13,641 nt of DNA, from assembly GCA_043817715.1 (NCBI GenBank), contig JBDRGO010000069.1, positions 1-13,641 of the forward strand, read 5' to 3'. A model generated the notes under the pieces. The model saw only the letters and a list, made by a program, of their open reading frames with translations, made no database searches and was not told the origin of the DNA. Positions 5,846 to 12,176 of the stretch are shown one piece after another. Both the position numbers and the translations under genes were made by a program. Source of the DNA: JAFGBZ01 sp043817715 (GTDB lineage Archaea; Iainarchaeota; Iainarchaeia; Iainarchaeales; JAFGBZ01). Each line of letters starts with the position of its first letter. The stretch's first letter is position 1.

Positions 5846-6352
5846 ATGAAAATATTATTTGTTATTGCAAAAGAAAACTTTAGGGATGAAGAATTATTTC
5901 ATCCGCTTAAAGAAGTGAATAAAGCCGGTTTTGAGGCAGTGATTGCTTCAACAGAAAAAGGCTTATGCATTGGTTCAATAAGCAAAACAATTGAGGCAGA
6001 GATTTCATTGAATAAAATCAATTCAGATGAATTTGATGCAGTTGTTTTTGTCGGCGGAGCAGGTTCAAGTATTTATTTTGACAACAAAAAAGCCCATGAA
6101 ATTGCAAGAAAATTCCACGCAGAGAACAAACCAACTTGCGCAATTTGCATTGCCCCAAGCACTTTGGCAAATGCAGGCTTGCTGAAAGGAAAAAAAGCCA
6201 CTTGTTATCCAAGCCAAAAGGAAAATTTGAAAGCAAAAGGAGCAAATTACACAGAAACAAATGTTCAGGTTGACGGAAACATTATTACTGCTGACGGCCC
6301 GCAGTCAGCAAAAGAATTCGGGAAAAAAATTGTTGAAGCATTAAGCATTTGA
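5846..6352 (+). CDS. DJ-1/PfpI family protein
   Basis: A 168-residue, single-domain protein of the class I glutamine amidotransferase-like DJ-1/PfpI superfamily. Members include archaeal PfpI-type proteases, deglycase/glyoxalase-like enzymes and redox sensors. The nucleophile-elbow cysteine is Cys101 in AICIAPS, preceded by strand VVFVGGAGS (67-75). The conserved acidic partner is Glu16 in FRDEELFHP. Ile follows the Cys, so the AICHG His of PfpI proteases is absent; the elbow is closer to DJ-1-type proteins. Function is therefore more likely stress or aldehyde related than proteolytic, which is inference. Start ATG 5846 follows AGGGG. It is monocistronic: divergent from the membrane gene and 87 bases before thyX. 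Confidence 0.9.
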   Translation: MKILFVIAKENFRDEELFHPLKEVNKAGFEAVIASTEKGLCIGSISKTIEAEISLNKINSDEFDAVVFVGGAGSSIYFDNKKAHEIARKFHAENKPTCAICIAPSTLANAGLLKGKKATCYPSQKENLKAKGANYTETNVQVDGNIITADGPQSAKEFGKKIVEALSI

Positions 6353-6379
6353 ATTTGATTTTGGAAAATATTTGAATCA

Positions 6380-6417
6380 TTAATAAATTAAAAATGAATT
6401 AATAAATTAAAAATGAA
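6380..6417. repeat. Perfect tandem 19-bp repeat upstream of thyX
   Basis: TTAATAAATTAAAAATGAA occurs twice with no gap (6380-6398, 6399-6417), ending 22 bases before the thyX start. It lies in the promoter/leader region and contains TAATAAATTA, which could act as a TATA-like element in either copy. Confidence 0.85.
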
Positions 6418-6439
6418 ATTTAAGATTTAAGGTGAATTT

Positions 6440-7999
6440 TTGGAAAAAAAAGAAATTTCTTTCATTAAAGCAGAGCCGAAAGCAAGATTAATTGCTTTTA
6501 CTCCGAAAGCATATGATTTGTCTGTTGCTTCTGCAAGGACATGCTATTCTCCTGAATTAATTGAATTGGATTCAGTTACTGAAGGGCAAAGGGAAAGAAT
6601 CGGAAAGCTTATTTATGAAGCAGGGCATCATACTCCTTTCCAGCATCCTTTCTTTGTTTTTGGACTGGAAAATGTTTCAAGGCAATTGGTTTGGAGTTTC
6701 CTTCATTCGCATCCTTTTTTTAATTCAGACCAGTCAAGCCAGAGATATAATGTTTTGGAGCAGGCAAAGGTTTTTGTCCCTGAAATGAATGCAGAACAGG
6801 AAAAAATTTTCAAAAAAGCAGTAATGAATGCATGGAATTCATACAATGAATTAAGCTCTAAATTATTTGATGCAGTGATGCCTTCAGTTAAGGCAATAGG
6901 AAAAATCAAGGCGCAGTCAGAAAAAAAAATGATTTCAGAGGCGGAAAAAAAAGCAGTTGAATGGGCAAGATATGTTTTGCCGGTGGCTTCTTACACTTGT
7001 TTGTATCATGCAGTGAACGGCATTACTTTGCAGAGATATATTAAAATGATGAATTCAAGTGATGCCCCGGAAGAGGCAAAAATTGTTGTAAAGCAGATGA
7101 TTGAAGAAATAAAAAAAATTGATGCTGATTTTATTGAAAGGATTGAAAACAAGGAATTCGGGGAAAAAGAATTAATTGAAGAAAAATTAAATGAAAAAGT
7201 TGCATCAAATTCTGAAAAATTTGCAGAAGAATTCGATTCTTTTTTGGATGGAAAAATTTCTAAACTTCGTTCATCAACCCCTGAAGCAGAAAAAGTTTTG
7301 GCTGAATCAGTCCGCGGGGTCCTTGCATTAACTAAAGAGGATTTGCCTGATGAAAAAGCAGTTTCAATGGTTTTGAATCCAAAAGAAAATCCTTATTTAT
7401 TGGAAACATTAAATGTCTGGGCGCATTCACCTTTAATGCGTTCCTTATTCAATGTTAATTTTTGTTTTTACACCAAAATTTCACATGCAGGGGATTCACA
7501 GAATCAAAGGCATAGAGGGACACCTGCTTCGCGCCCGCTTTTATTCAGGCACATCACTTCAAAGCCTGATTTTATTATTCCTGAAGTAATGCATAAAACT
7601 CCTGAAATCAAAGAGCTTTATTTGAATGCAATTAATTCCTTATGGAATGCAAGAAATGAATTAATTGATTCAGGATTAAATGAAAAATCAGCAAATTATT
7701 TATTGCCGAATGCAACTTCAATTAGATTAATTGAATCAGGCCAGTTAATTCATTGGCTTCATAAATGGAGAATGAGAACATGCTTTAATGCACAAAGCGA
7801 AATTTGGATGGCTTCAATGCAGCAATTAGAGCAAGTGCGTGAAAAGCATCCATTAATTGCTAATTTTATTGGCCCTCCCTGCTTTACAAGAAAAGGTTCA
7901 GTTGAAGAAAAGGAATTAGAAGGCCCCTGCCCTGAAGGCGCGCACTGGTGCGGAGTAAAGGTTTGGTTAAATTACCCTAAAGTTAAAAGAATCTGGTAA
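6440..7999 (+). CDS. thyX: Flavin-dependent thymidylate synthase, double-length ThyX form
   Basis: A 519-residue protein, about twice the usual ThyX length, consistent with two fused ThyX-like halves. ThyX makes dTMP from dUMP using FAD, NADPH and methylene-folate. The first half has HTPFQHPFFVF (64-74) and an altered signature, SHP...SSQRY (90-103), in place of RHR..S....S.R. The second half has HAGDSQNQRHRGTPASRP (349-366), keeping RHR, then GQLIHWLHKWRMRTCFNAQSEIW (434-456), which matches the ThyX dUMP/FAD helix with AQxEI. The tail has Cys481, Cys497 and Cys504 in PPC and CPEGAHWCG contexts, possibly a metal site. Long ThyX proteins of this kind are known, for example in chlamydiae. The start is TTG 6440 with GGTGA 4 bases upstream. 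T-runs follow the stop. Confidence 0.9.
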   Translation: MEKKEISFIKAEPKARLIAFTPKAYDLSVASARTCYSPELIELDSVTEGQRERIGKLIYEAGHHTPFQHPFFVFGLENVSRQLVWSFLHSHPFFNSDQSSQRYNVLEQAKVFVPEMNAEQEKIFKKAVMNAWNSYNELSSKLFDAVMPSVKAIGKIKAQSEKKMISEAEKKAVEWARYVLPVASYTCLYHAVNGITLQRYIKMMNSSDAPEEAKIVVKQMIEEIKKIDADFIERIENKEFGEKELIEEKLNEKVASNSEKFAEEFDSFLDGKISKLRSSTPEAEKVLAESVRGVLALTKEDLPDEKAVSMVLNPKENPYLLETLNVWAHSPLMRSLFNVNFCFYTKISHAGDSQNQRHRGTPASRPLLFRHITSKPDFIIPEVMHKTPEIKELYLNAINSLWNARNELIDSGLNEKSANYLLPNATSIRLIESGQLIHWLHKWRMRTCFNAQSEIWMASMQQLEQVREKHPLIANFIGPPCFTRKGSVEEKELEGPCPEGAHWCGVKVWLNYPKVKRIW

Positions 8000-8071
8000 A
8001 ATTACTTTTTCATATGCGTTTTTTCCTGATTCAGTTTTTGTACTAATAGTTCAGTTTTGTACCACAAATCA

Positions 8072-8080
8072 TTTATAAAT
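8072..8080 (+). promoter_or_regulatory. TATA box upstream of the small RNA candidate
   Basis: TTTATAAAT, inside the 12-bp palindrome CATTTATAAATG (8070-8081). It predicts a transcript start near 8101, three bases before the first stem of the candidate RNA. There is no coding sequence for 300 bases downstream. Confidence 0.6.
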
Positions 8081-8100
8081 GCCCGACTGTAATTATATTG

Positions 8101-8207
8101 AACATTTAATGTATCCTCCTAAAAAGGAATTACGTTAAATCCCGTCCCTTAGAAAAATGGTGGGGGTTGGAAAGGATTGCGAGTCCTTTCCAATTACCCT
8201 TTTTTTA
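8101..8207 (+). ncRNA. Candidate structured small RNA or leader RNA
   Basis: About 105 bases between a TATA box and a T7 run, with no coding potential. Stem 1 pairs 8104-8116 (ATTTAATGTATCC) with 8126-8140 (GGAATTACGTTAAAT): 13 pairs, one U-G, a 2-base bulge and a 9-base loop. The middle has CCC-GT-CC (8141-8147) opposite GG-TG-GGG (8159-8165), which could form a second stem with an internal loop. Stem 3 pairs TTGGAAAGGA (8167-8176) with TCCTTTCCAA (8184-8193), a perfect 10-bp stem with loop TTGCGAG, followed by TTACCC and a T-run. I see no C/D boxes, no RNase P or SRP core, and no riboswitch I recognise. It could be a free small RNA, or an attenuator-like leader of the operon starting at 8383. 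Confidence 0.55.
8167..8206 (+). terminator. Terminator hairpin plus T-run of the RNA candidate
   Basis: A 10-bp perfect stem (8167-8176 with 8184-8193) followed after six bases by T7 (8200-8206). GGG at 8164-8166 could also pair with CCC at 8197-8199 to extend it across a 3-base bulge. Confidence 0.55.
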
Positions 8208-8382
8208 TCTCTTTTTATTTCTGTTTTTTTTGAATTTCTGAATTATTGTTATTTTTAATTTTTTGGTTTTTTTTTGAATTTCTGATTTTTTTGTGCTTTT
8301 CCTGTTCTTTTGTCTTTTTTTTGTTTTCTTTGCTTTTTTATTTCTTTTGCTTCATTTCTTGTTAGCATTTGGAGGTAATTTC
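8208..8382 (+). other. Very T-rich non-coding tract
   Basis: About 160 bases that are mostly T with few purines, ending at the GGAGGT ribosome binding site (8371-8376) of the next gene. The 18-mer TTTTTTTTGAATTTCTGA occurs at 8224-8241 and 8268-8285. One frame reads open from 8293 into the downstream gene, but the product is a Phe/Leu run expected from T-rich DNA, so I do not call it coding. The T-runs should act as terminators for anything transcribed from upstream. Confidence 0.6.
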
Positions 8383-8748
8383 ATGCTAAGAAAAGGTTTG
8401 TTCTTTGGATTATTGGTTTTTTTAGCCCAGTCAGTGTTTGCAGAAAATTATTTATGGGATTCGTTGAGGCCTTTGGCTTCAATGGCTTCAAATTATGATT
8501 TTCTTACAAGGGCTCTTGTAATGGTTTTGTCTTTTGTGATTTTCTTTATTTCAGTCAAGGCATATCTTAAGTTAAAGTCCTCAAAATTGATGTTTGTTTC
8601 AATTGCTTTTGGTTTGTTTGCATTGAAATGGGTTCTGAAAGTATTGGATTTGTTTTTAAGCCCTGGATTGTTTTTTGGGGATGCAAGCGAAAATGTTTTT
8701 GAATTATTGATTCTGGCTTCCCTTTTTTATGCCTTGTTTGTGAAGTGA
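8383..8748 (+). CDS. Small membrane protein with signal sequence, partner of winged-helix regulator
   Basis: A 121-residue hydrophobic protein of unknown function. Residues 1-20 (MLRKGLFFGLLVFLAQSVFA) look like a secretion signal, with likely cleavage after FA before ENY. Three further membrane segments follow at about 43-63, 68-92 and 104-120, with a short external stretch (about 21-42) rich in aromatic and polar residues. The frame is open from 8293, but the ATG at 8383 has a strong GGAGGT 6 bases upstream and gives a proper signal sequence, so I choose it. Its stop is 4 bases before the winged-helix gene, whose ribosome binding site overlaps the stop, so the two should be translationally linked. 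I infer that it senses something at the membrane and passes it to the regulator. Confidence 0.8.
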   Translation: MLRKGLFFGLLVFLAQSVFAENYLWDSLRPLASMASNYDFLTRALVMVLSFVIFFISVKAYLKLKSSKLMFVSIAFGLFALKWVLKVLDLFLSPGLFFGDASENVFELLILASLFYALFVK

Positions 8749-8752
8749 AATT

Positions 8753-9289
8753 ATGGGTGAATTTCAGGAATCGCTGGAGTTGGATGCGAGAAAAAGCATT
8801 TTTGATGAAATCCAGAATGCGCCTGGATTGCATTTCAGGGAAATCCAGAGAAGGACAAATTTAGCTGTCGGCACTTTGCAGTATCATTTGAATTATTTGG
8901 AAAAAAAAGGAATGCTTAGGACTGAAAAAAAAGGAAAATTTCTGCGTTATTATACTGTGCATCAGCGCACTCCTGAAAACGAGTCTGAAATTATTTCTTT
9001 TTTAAGGCAGAAATCAACCCGCCGGATCCTGATGGTTCTTCTTACAAGAGGAAATGCAACCAATCTTGAATTATCAAAGGAATTAGGGATTTCCCCTTCA
9101 ACTGTTTCATGGCATTTGAATAATTTGTTTGAAAAACAGCTTATTTTAAGAAAAAAGCTCGGAAGGGAAACAATTTATTATGTTGCTGAGCCTGAAAAAG
9201 TTGCAAACCTTGTTTTAGGAAACCAGAAATCATTCCTTGATGAAATTGTCGATAACTTCATTTCCATTTGGGAAAAGGAATTAGAGTAA
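8753..9289 (+). CDS. Tandem winged-helix transcriptional regulator
   Basis: A 178-residue protein with two consecutive winged helix-turn-helix domains of the archaeal ArsR/MarR-like type. Domain 1 spans about residues 10-70, with recognition helix AVGTLQYHLNYLEKKGML and wing GKFLRYYTV. Domain 2 spans about 80-146, with SPSTVSWHLNNLFEKQLI and wing GRETIYYVAEP. A C-terminal helix (150-178) may mediate dimerisation. No ligand-binding domain is present, so a signal would have to come from a partner, plausibly the membrane protein encoded just upstream. The start is ATG 8753 with GTGA overlapping the previous stop. The last 9 bases overlap the end of the convergent metallopeptidase gene. Target genes are unknown. 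Confidence 0.9.
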   Translation: MGEFQESLELDARKSIFDEIQNAPGLHFREIQRRTNLAVGTLQYHLNYLEKKGMLRTEKKGKFLRYYTVHQRTPENESEIISFLRQKSTRRILMVLLTRGNATNLELSKELGISPSTVSWHLNNLFEKQLILRKKLGRETIYYVAEPEKVANLVLGNQKSFLDEIVDNFISIWEKELE

Positions 9290-9688
9290 AAAAGTCTGCC
9301 TGCTTTCAATTAATTTTTCATACAATGCGTCCACGTTTCTTTTGTTTGCATATTTTCTGTGCCCTTTAAATCCTCCTCCGAAAGCCCTTGGAACATGAAG
9401 CAGTTCATGAATAATTGTTTTGATTTTTTCTTGTTCCGGTTGTTTGCCGAATATTTCTGTAATCAGTTCAATTACATAAACCGGCTTTAATTCTGCTCCA
9501 ATTTGGATTGCTTTGCCGAAAGTATGAATTCTTGCAATTGTGCGCCTTGATTTTGAGCCAATGCTTTCAACGCAGAAAATGTTTTCAGTCCTTAAATTCA
9601 GTTCAAGAATTAAGGCAATATTCCTTGTTTTTTTGGTCCATTCCATGCTTTGAATGTATTTCATTCGATAAATTGAATACCGACTCAA
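9281..9688 (-). CDS. Predicted metallopeptidase (COG4900-like)
   Basis: A 135-residue putative zinc metallopeptidase. HELLH at 94-98 supplies the HExxH zinc and catalytic residues, and His110 in GGGFKGH is a likely third ligand. The segment SIGSKSRRTIARIHTFGKAI (42-61), followed by KPVYVIELITE (68-78), resembles the uncharacterised archaeal family I remember as COG4900. Substrate is unknown. The start is uncertain. TTG at 9686-9688 lies about 24 bases from a TATA-like TTTAAAGTA on the minus strand, which would give a leaderless message; ATG at 9662-9664 (residue 9) is the alternative. It is divergent from pepA and overlaps the winged-helix gene by 9 bases at the 3' ends. Confidence 0.85.
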   Translation of the reverse strand: MSRYSIYRMKYIQSMEWTKKTRNIALILELNLRTENIFCVESIGSKSRRTIARIHTFGKAIQIGAELKPVYVIELITEIFGKQPEQEKIKTIIHELLHVPRAFGGGFKGHRKYANKRNVDALYEKLIESRQTFLL

Positions 9689-9739
9689 ATAAAAATTTTT
9701 GTTATTTACTTTAAATCAATTCAGTTGAATAAAGTAAAA

Positions 9740-9746
9740 GAGGTGA
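9740..9746 (+). promoter_or_regulatory. Strong ribosome binding site of pepA
   Basis: GAGGTGA ends 4 bases before ATG 9751, a near-perfect match to the anti-Shine-Dalgarno, and fixes the pepA start. Confidence 0.7.
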
Positions 9747-9750
9747 AAGA

Positions 9751-11160
9751 ATGAAGATTGAATTTAATGTTTCTCCAAAATCCTTTCTTGAGGTAATTCC
9801 TGTGCTTGAATCAGCTTCAAAGGAATTCAATGGAAAAAAAGGAAAAACAAAAACAATGGTTAAAGGAAGCAAAACAATCCTGTTTGCAGGCATGGGAAAG
9901 GAAAAGGATTTGGATTTGAATGAATTCAGGAAACTTGCATTTATCGGGTTAATTAAAGGGAAAGCTCTTGAATTGAATGAATTTTCGGTTGAATTGATTG
10001 ATTTGCAGAAATTTGCTGAAGAAAAAATAATTCAGGCACTTGCTGAAGGGGCATTAATCGGGTCATATTCTTTCGCCAAATACAAAAAACAGGAAGAGAA
10101 ATTTCCCTCAAAATTAATTATTTCCGGGAAAAAAAAGCCGAAGGGATTTGATTCAGTTGTTTCAAAAGCATTGAAGGTAAATGACTCGGTTTCAATGGCA
10201 AGGGATTTGATTAATGACAGCAGTGAAATTGTTAATCCTTCTTACCTTGAAAAAACAGCAAAAAAAATCTTTTCAAGAATTAGAAAAGTAAAGGTAACTT
10301 CGCTTGGCAGAAGCCAGCTGCTGAAAAACAAAATGAATTTGTTTGCCATGGTAGGGCAGGCAGGGTTATCTGAACCGAAATTAATCCTGCTTGAATACAA
10401 GGGAAACCCTTCCTCGAAAGAAAAAACTCTATTGGTGGGGAAAGGAATTACTTTTGATTCAGGGGGTTTGAACCTGAAGCCAGGGGATTCAATGCTTTTC
10501 ATGAAATCCGATATGGCTGGAGCCGCGGTTGTTTTGGCAATAATCAGAACAGCAAATGATTTGAATTTAAAGATTAATTTAATCGGCGCAATGGCCTGTG
10601 CGGAAAACCTTATAGGGGAAAAAGCCTATAGGCCGGGGGATATTGTCAAGGCATTTAACGGCAAAACAATTGAAGTATGCAATACTGATGCTGAAGGAAG
10701 GCTGGTTCTGGCTGACACTTTAAGCTACTGTGTTAAAAAATTTTCTCCTTCAAAAGTAATTGATTATGCAACTTTAACTGGTTCATGCATCGGCACATTT
10801 TCCTTTCATGTTGCAGGAATGATTTCAAATGACCTTGAATTAAGCAATTCAATGTATCAGGCAGGATTGAATGCTTATGAAAGGGTATGGGAACTTCCTT
10901 TGTATGAGGAATATTCTAATGACATTAAATCAGAAATCGCTGATTTAAGGAATACCTCCAAAACAGGGGAAGCAGGCACAATTGCAGGAGGGGCATTCCT
11001 TAAGGAATTCATTGGCGATAAGCCATGGGTGCATTTGGATATTGCAGGAACTGCTTTTCTGAAAAAGCCTTTCAGTTATTATTGTATTGGCGCAACAGGT
11101 TTTGGGGTAAGGCTTTCACTTGAATTCATTTCACGATTAATGGAAGACGAGCTGAAATGA
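9751..11160 (+). CDS. pepA: M17 leucyl aminopeptidase
   Basis: A 469-residue cytosolic aminopeptidase that removes N-terminal residues from peptides, acting as a hexamer with two metal ions in this family. The variable N-terminal domain covers about residues 1-140 and the catalytic domain the rest. Aligned to E. coli PepA, the metal ligands are Lys231, Asp236, Asp254, Asp313 and Glu315, and the catalytic residues Lys243 and Arg317. All are present, in GKGITFDSGG, LKP, KSDMAGA and the family signature NTDAEGRL (311-318). Full length for the family, so expected active. Transcribed alone from a divergent region shared with the metallopeptidase gene. A weak AGCA/TGCT hairpin with TTTTT follows the stop. 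Confidence 0.95.
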   Translation: MKIEFNVSPKSFLEVIPVLESASKEFNGKKGKTKTMVKGSKTILFAGMGKEKDLDLNEFRKLAFIGLIKGKALELNEFSVELIDLQKFAEEKIIQALAEGALIGSYSFAKYKKQEEKFPSKLIISGKKKPKGFDSVVSKALKVNDSVSMARDLINDSSEIVNPSYLEKTAKKIFSRIRKVKVTSLGRSQLLKNKMNLFAMVGQAGLSEPKLILLEYKGNPSSKEKTLLVGKGITFDSGGLNLKPGDSMLFMKSDMAGAAVVLAIIRTANDLNLKINLIGAMACAENLIGEKAYRPGDIVKAFNGKTIEVCNTDAEGRLVLADTLSYCVKKFSPSKVIDYATLTGSCIGTFSFHVAGMISNDLELSNSMYQAGLNAYERVWELPLYEEYSNDIKSEIADLRNTSKTGEAGTIAGGAFLKEFIGDKPWVHLDIAGTAFLKKPFSYYCIGATGFGVRLSLEFISRLMEDELK

Positions 11161-11450
11161 CTAAAAGAGCAAAAATCCCGGTGCTTTTTGATTAATTTAT
11201 TTTGAAGTCTTTTATTGGAAAAATAAGATTAACATATTTCGAGCTCTCAGTTTTAATCAATGTGTTTTCCCTGAAATTAAAATGTTCTTTATACCCTTTT
11301 GCCCTGTGGCGGTAAGAATCCAAAGTAATGCAAATATTGTTCGAAGTTTTCGCCTTGTCTGTGTTTCTTTTCAAAGAAATTTTTTTTTATTTCAGCAAAG
11401 TTTTTAAAGAAAGAATGAAGTATAGTTTATGGTAAATTAAAGGTGTTTTT
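11161..11450. other. Intergenic region between pepA and the toxin-antitoxin pair
   Basis: A 290-base AT-rich gap with a weak terminator-like AGCA...TGCT-TTTTT just after pepA. A minus-strand frame of 60 codons (11374 to 11192, TTG start, no ribosome binding site) is open and basic. It has TTTAAAAACTTTG about 25-35 bases upstream on that strand, but no recognisable motif, so I leave it as an unproven small gene. The plus-strand TTTTTAAAG at 11401-11409 could be the TATA box for the nucleotidyltransferase gene. Confidence 0.4.
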
Positions 11451-11744
11451 GTGGATAAACGCAAGGAGTTTAATGTGCTGAAAAGAAAAATAATCCCTGT
11501 TTTAAAAAAATATAACGTGAAAAAAGCAGGTGTTTTCGGGAGTTATGCAAGATATGCGCAGAAAAAAAGCAGTGACGTGGATTTATTGATCCAGCCTCCA
11601 AATGATTTTAGTTTGGTTGACTTGGCCGGGCTTGAAATTGTTTTAGAAAAATTATTGCGCAAACGCGTTGAAGTGCTTTCATATAACGGATTAAGCCCGT
11701 TTCTGCGCAGCACTATTTTAAGAGAGGAAGTGCGCATTATATGA
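11451..11744 (+). CDS. mntA: MNT-type minimal nucleotidyltransferase (antitoxin of HEPN/MNT pair)
   Basis: A 97-residue minimal nucleotidyltransferase. The signature GS-x10-DxD is exact: Gly30-Ser31 in FGSYAR, then Asp42 and Asp44 in SDVDLL. Glu74 in KRVEVLSY stands where the third carboxylate is expected. MntA proteins modify a tyrosine of the partner HEPN RNase with AMP groups and so neutralise it. The start is GTG 11451, with AGGTG 5 bases upstream. Its stop overlaps the HEPN start codon (ATGA, 11741-11744), the usual coupling in such pairs. The antitoxin frame is intact although the toxin frame is broken. Confidence 0.92.
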   Translation: MDKRKEFNVLKRKIIPVLKKYNVKKAGVFGSYARYAQKKSSDVDLLIQPPNDFSLVDLAGLEIVLEKLLRKRVEVLSYNGLSPFLRSTILREEVRII

Positions 11745-12098
11745 AATCGTCTGTTGCTTATCTGCAGCATATTATTGCGGCAATAGAAAAAAATAGAAAG
11801 ATTCCATAAAAACAGTTTTCCTGAGTTTTTGGCAGATGAAGCAATTCAGGATGTGTACATAAGGCAGCTTGAAATAATCAGGGAAGCAATGAAAAACCTT
11901 CCGGAAAATACTGTTAAAAAGAAATTAGGCATTAAAAGGAAAAGTTTTGCAAGATTGCGTGATAAGCTGATTCACTGTTATTTTGGGGTTGATTTGCGGA
12001 TAGTTTGGAATGTAGCCAAAAAAGAGCTGGTTCCATTAAAAAAACAGGTTTCTGAAATACTGCTTGAACAAGAGAAAAAAAAGGCAGCAATTCAATGA
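11741..12098 (+). pseudogene. hepT: HEPN-domain toxin (HepT-like) interrupted by a one-base frameshift
   Basis: The partner of the MNT gene, a DUF86/HEPN ribonuclease. The first frame starts at ATG 11741 (MKSSVAYLQHIIAAIEK) and ends at TAA 11807-11809 after 22 codons. The rest of the domain continues in the next frame from 11793 (IERFHKNSFPEF...) to TGA 12096-12098. The switch lies in A7 at 11787-11793; six As would give one clean 118-residue HEPN protein of normal length. The catalytic and modification motif RX4HXY is intact as RDKLIHCY. The break could be a real inactivating mutation, an assembly error in a homopolymer, or a slippage site. If initiated separately, ATG 11829 would give an 89-residue fragment that keeps the motif. 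Confidence 0.88.
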
Positions 12099-12145
12099 AA
12101 GAAAGAGTTGGCGCTTTTAGATTCTTTTTTTCATGGAAAAAATGG

Positions 12146-12157
12146 CTTTTTAAACTT
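12146..12157 (+). promoter_or_regulatory. TATA box of the restriction-methylation gene
   Basis: CTTTTTAAACTT centred near 12151. The predicted transcript start, about 25 bases downstream, coincides with the ATG at 12177, and no ribosome binding site is present, so the message is probably leaderless. Confidence 0.5.
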
Positions 12158-12176
12158 TTAATCCCCTATTCTTTGA

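Noticed and set aside
8081..8116. Minus-strand AGGAGG followed by ATG within the RNA candidate
   Set aside because: The frame closes after ten codons; the plus-strand promoter, stems and T-run give a better explanation.
8293..8382. Phe/Leu-rich extension of the small membrane protein from 8293
   Set aside because: It is a by-product of T-rich DNA; GGAGGT and a clean signal sequence mark ATG 8383 as the start.
11160..11450. CRISPR array or mobile element ends near the defence genes
   Set aside because: No regularly spaced repeats, terminal inverted repeats or transposase fragments are visible here or elsewhere in the window.
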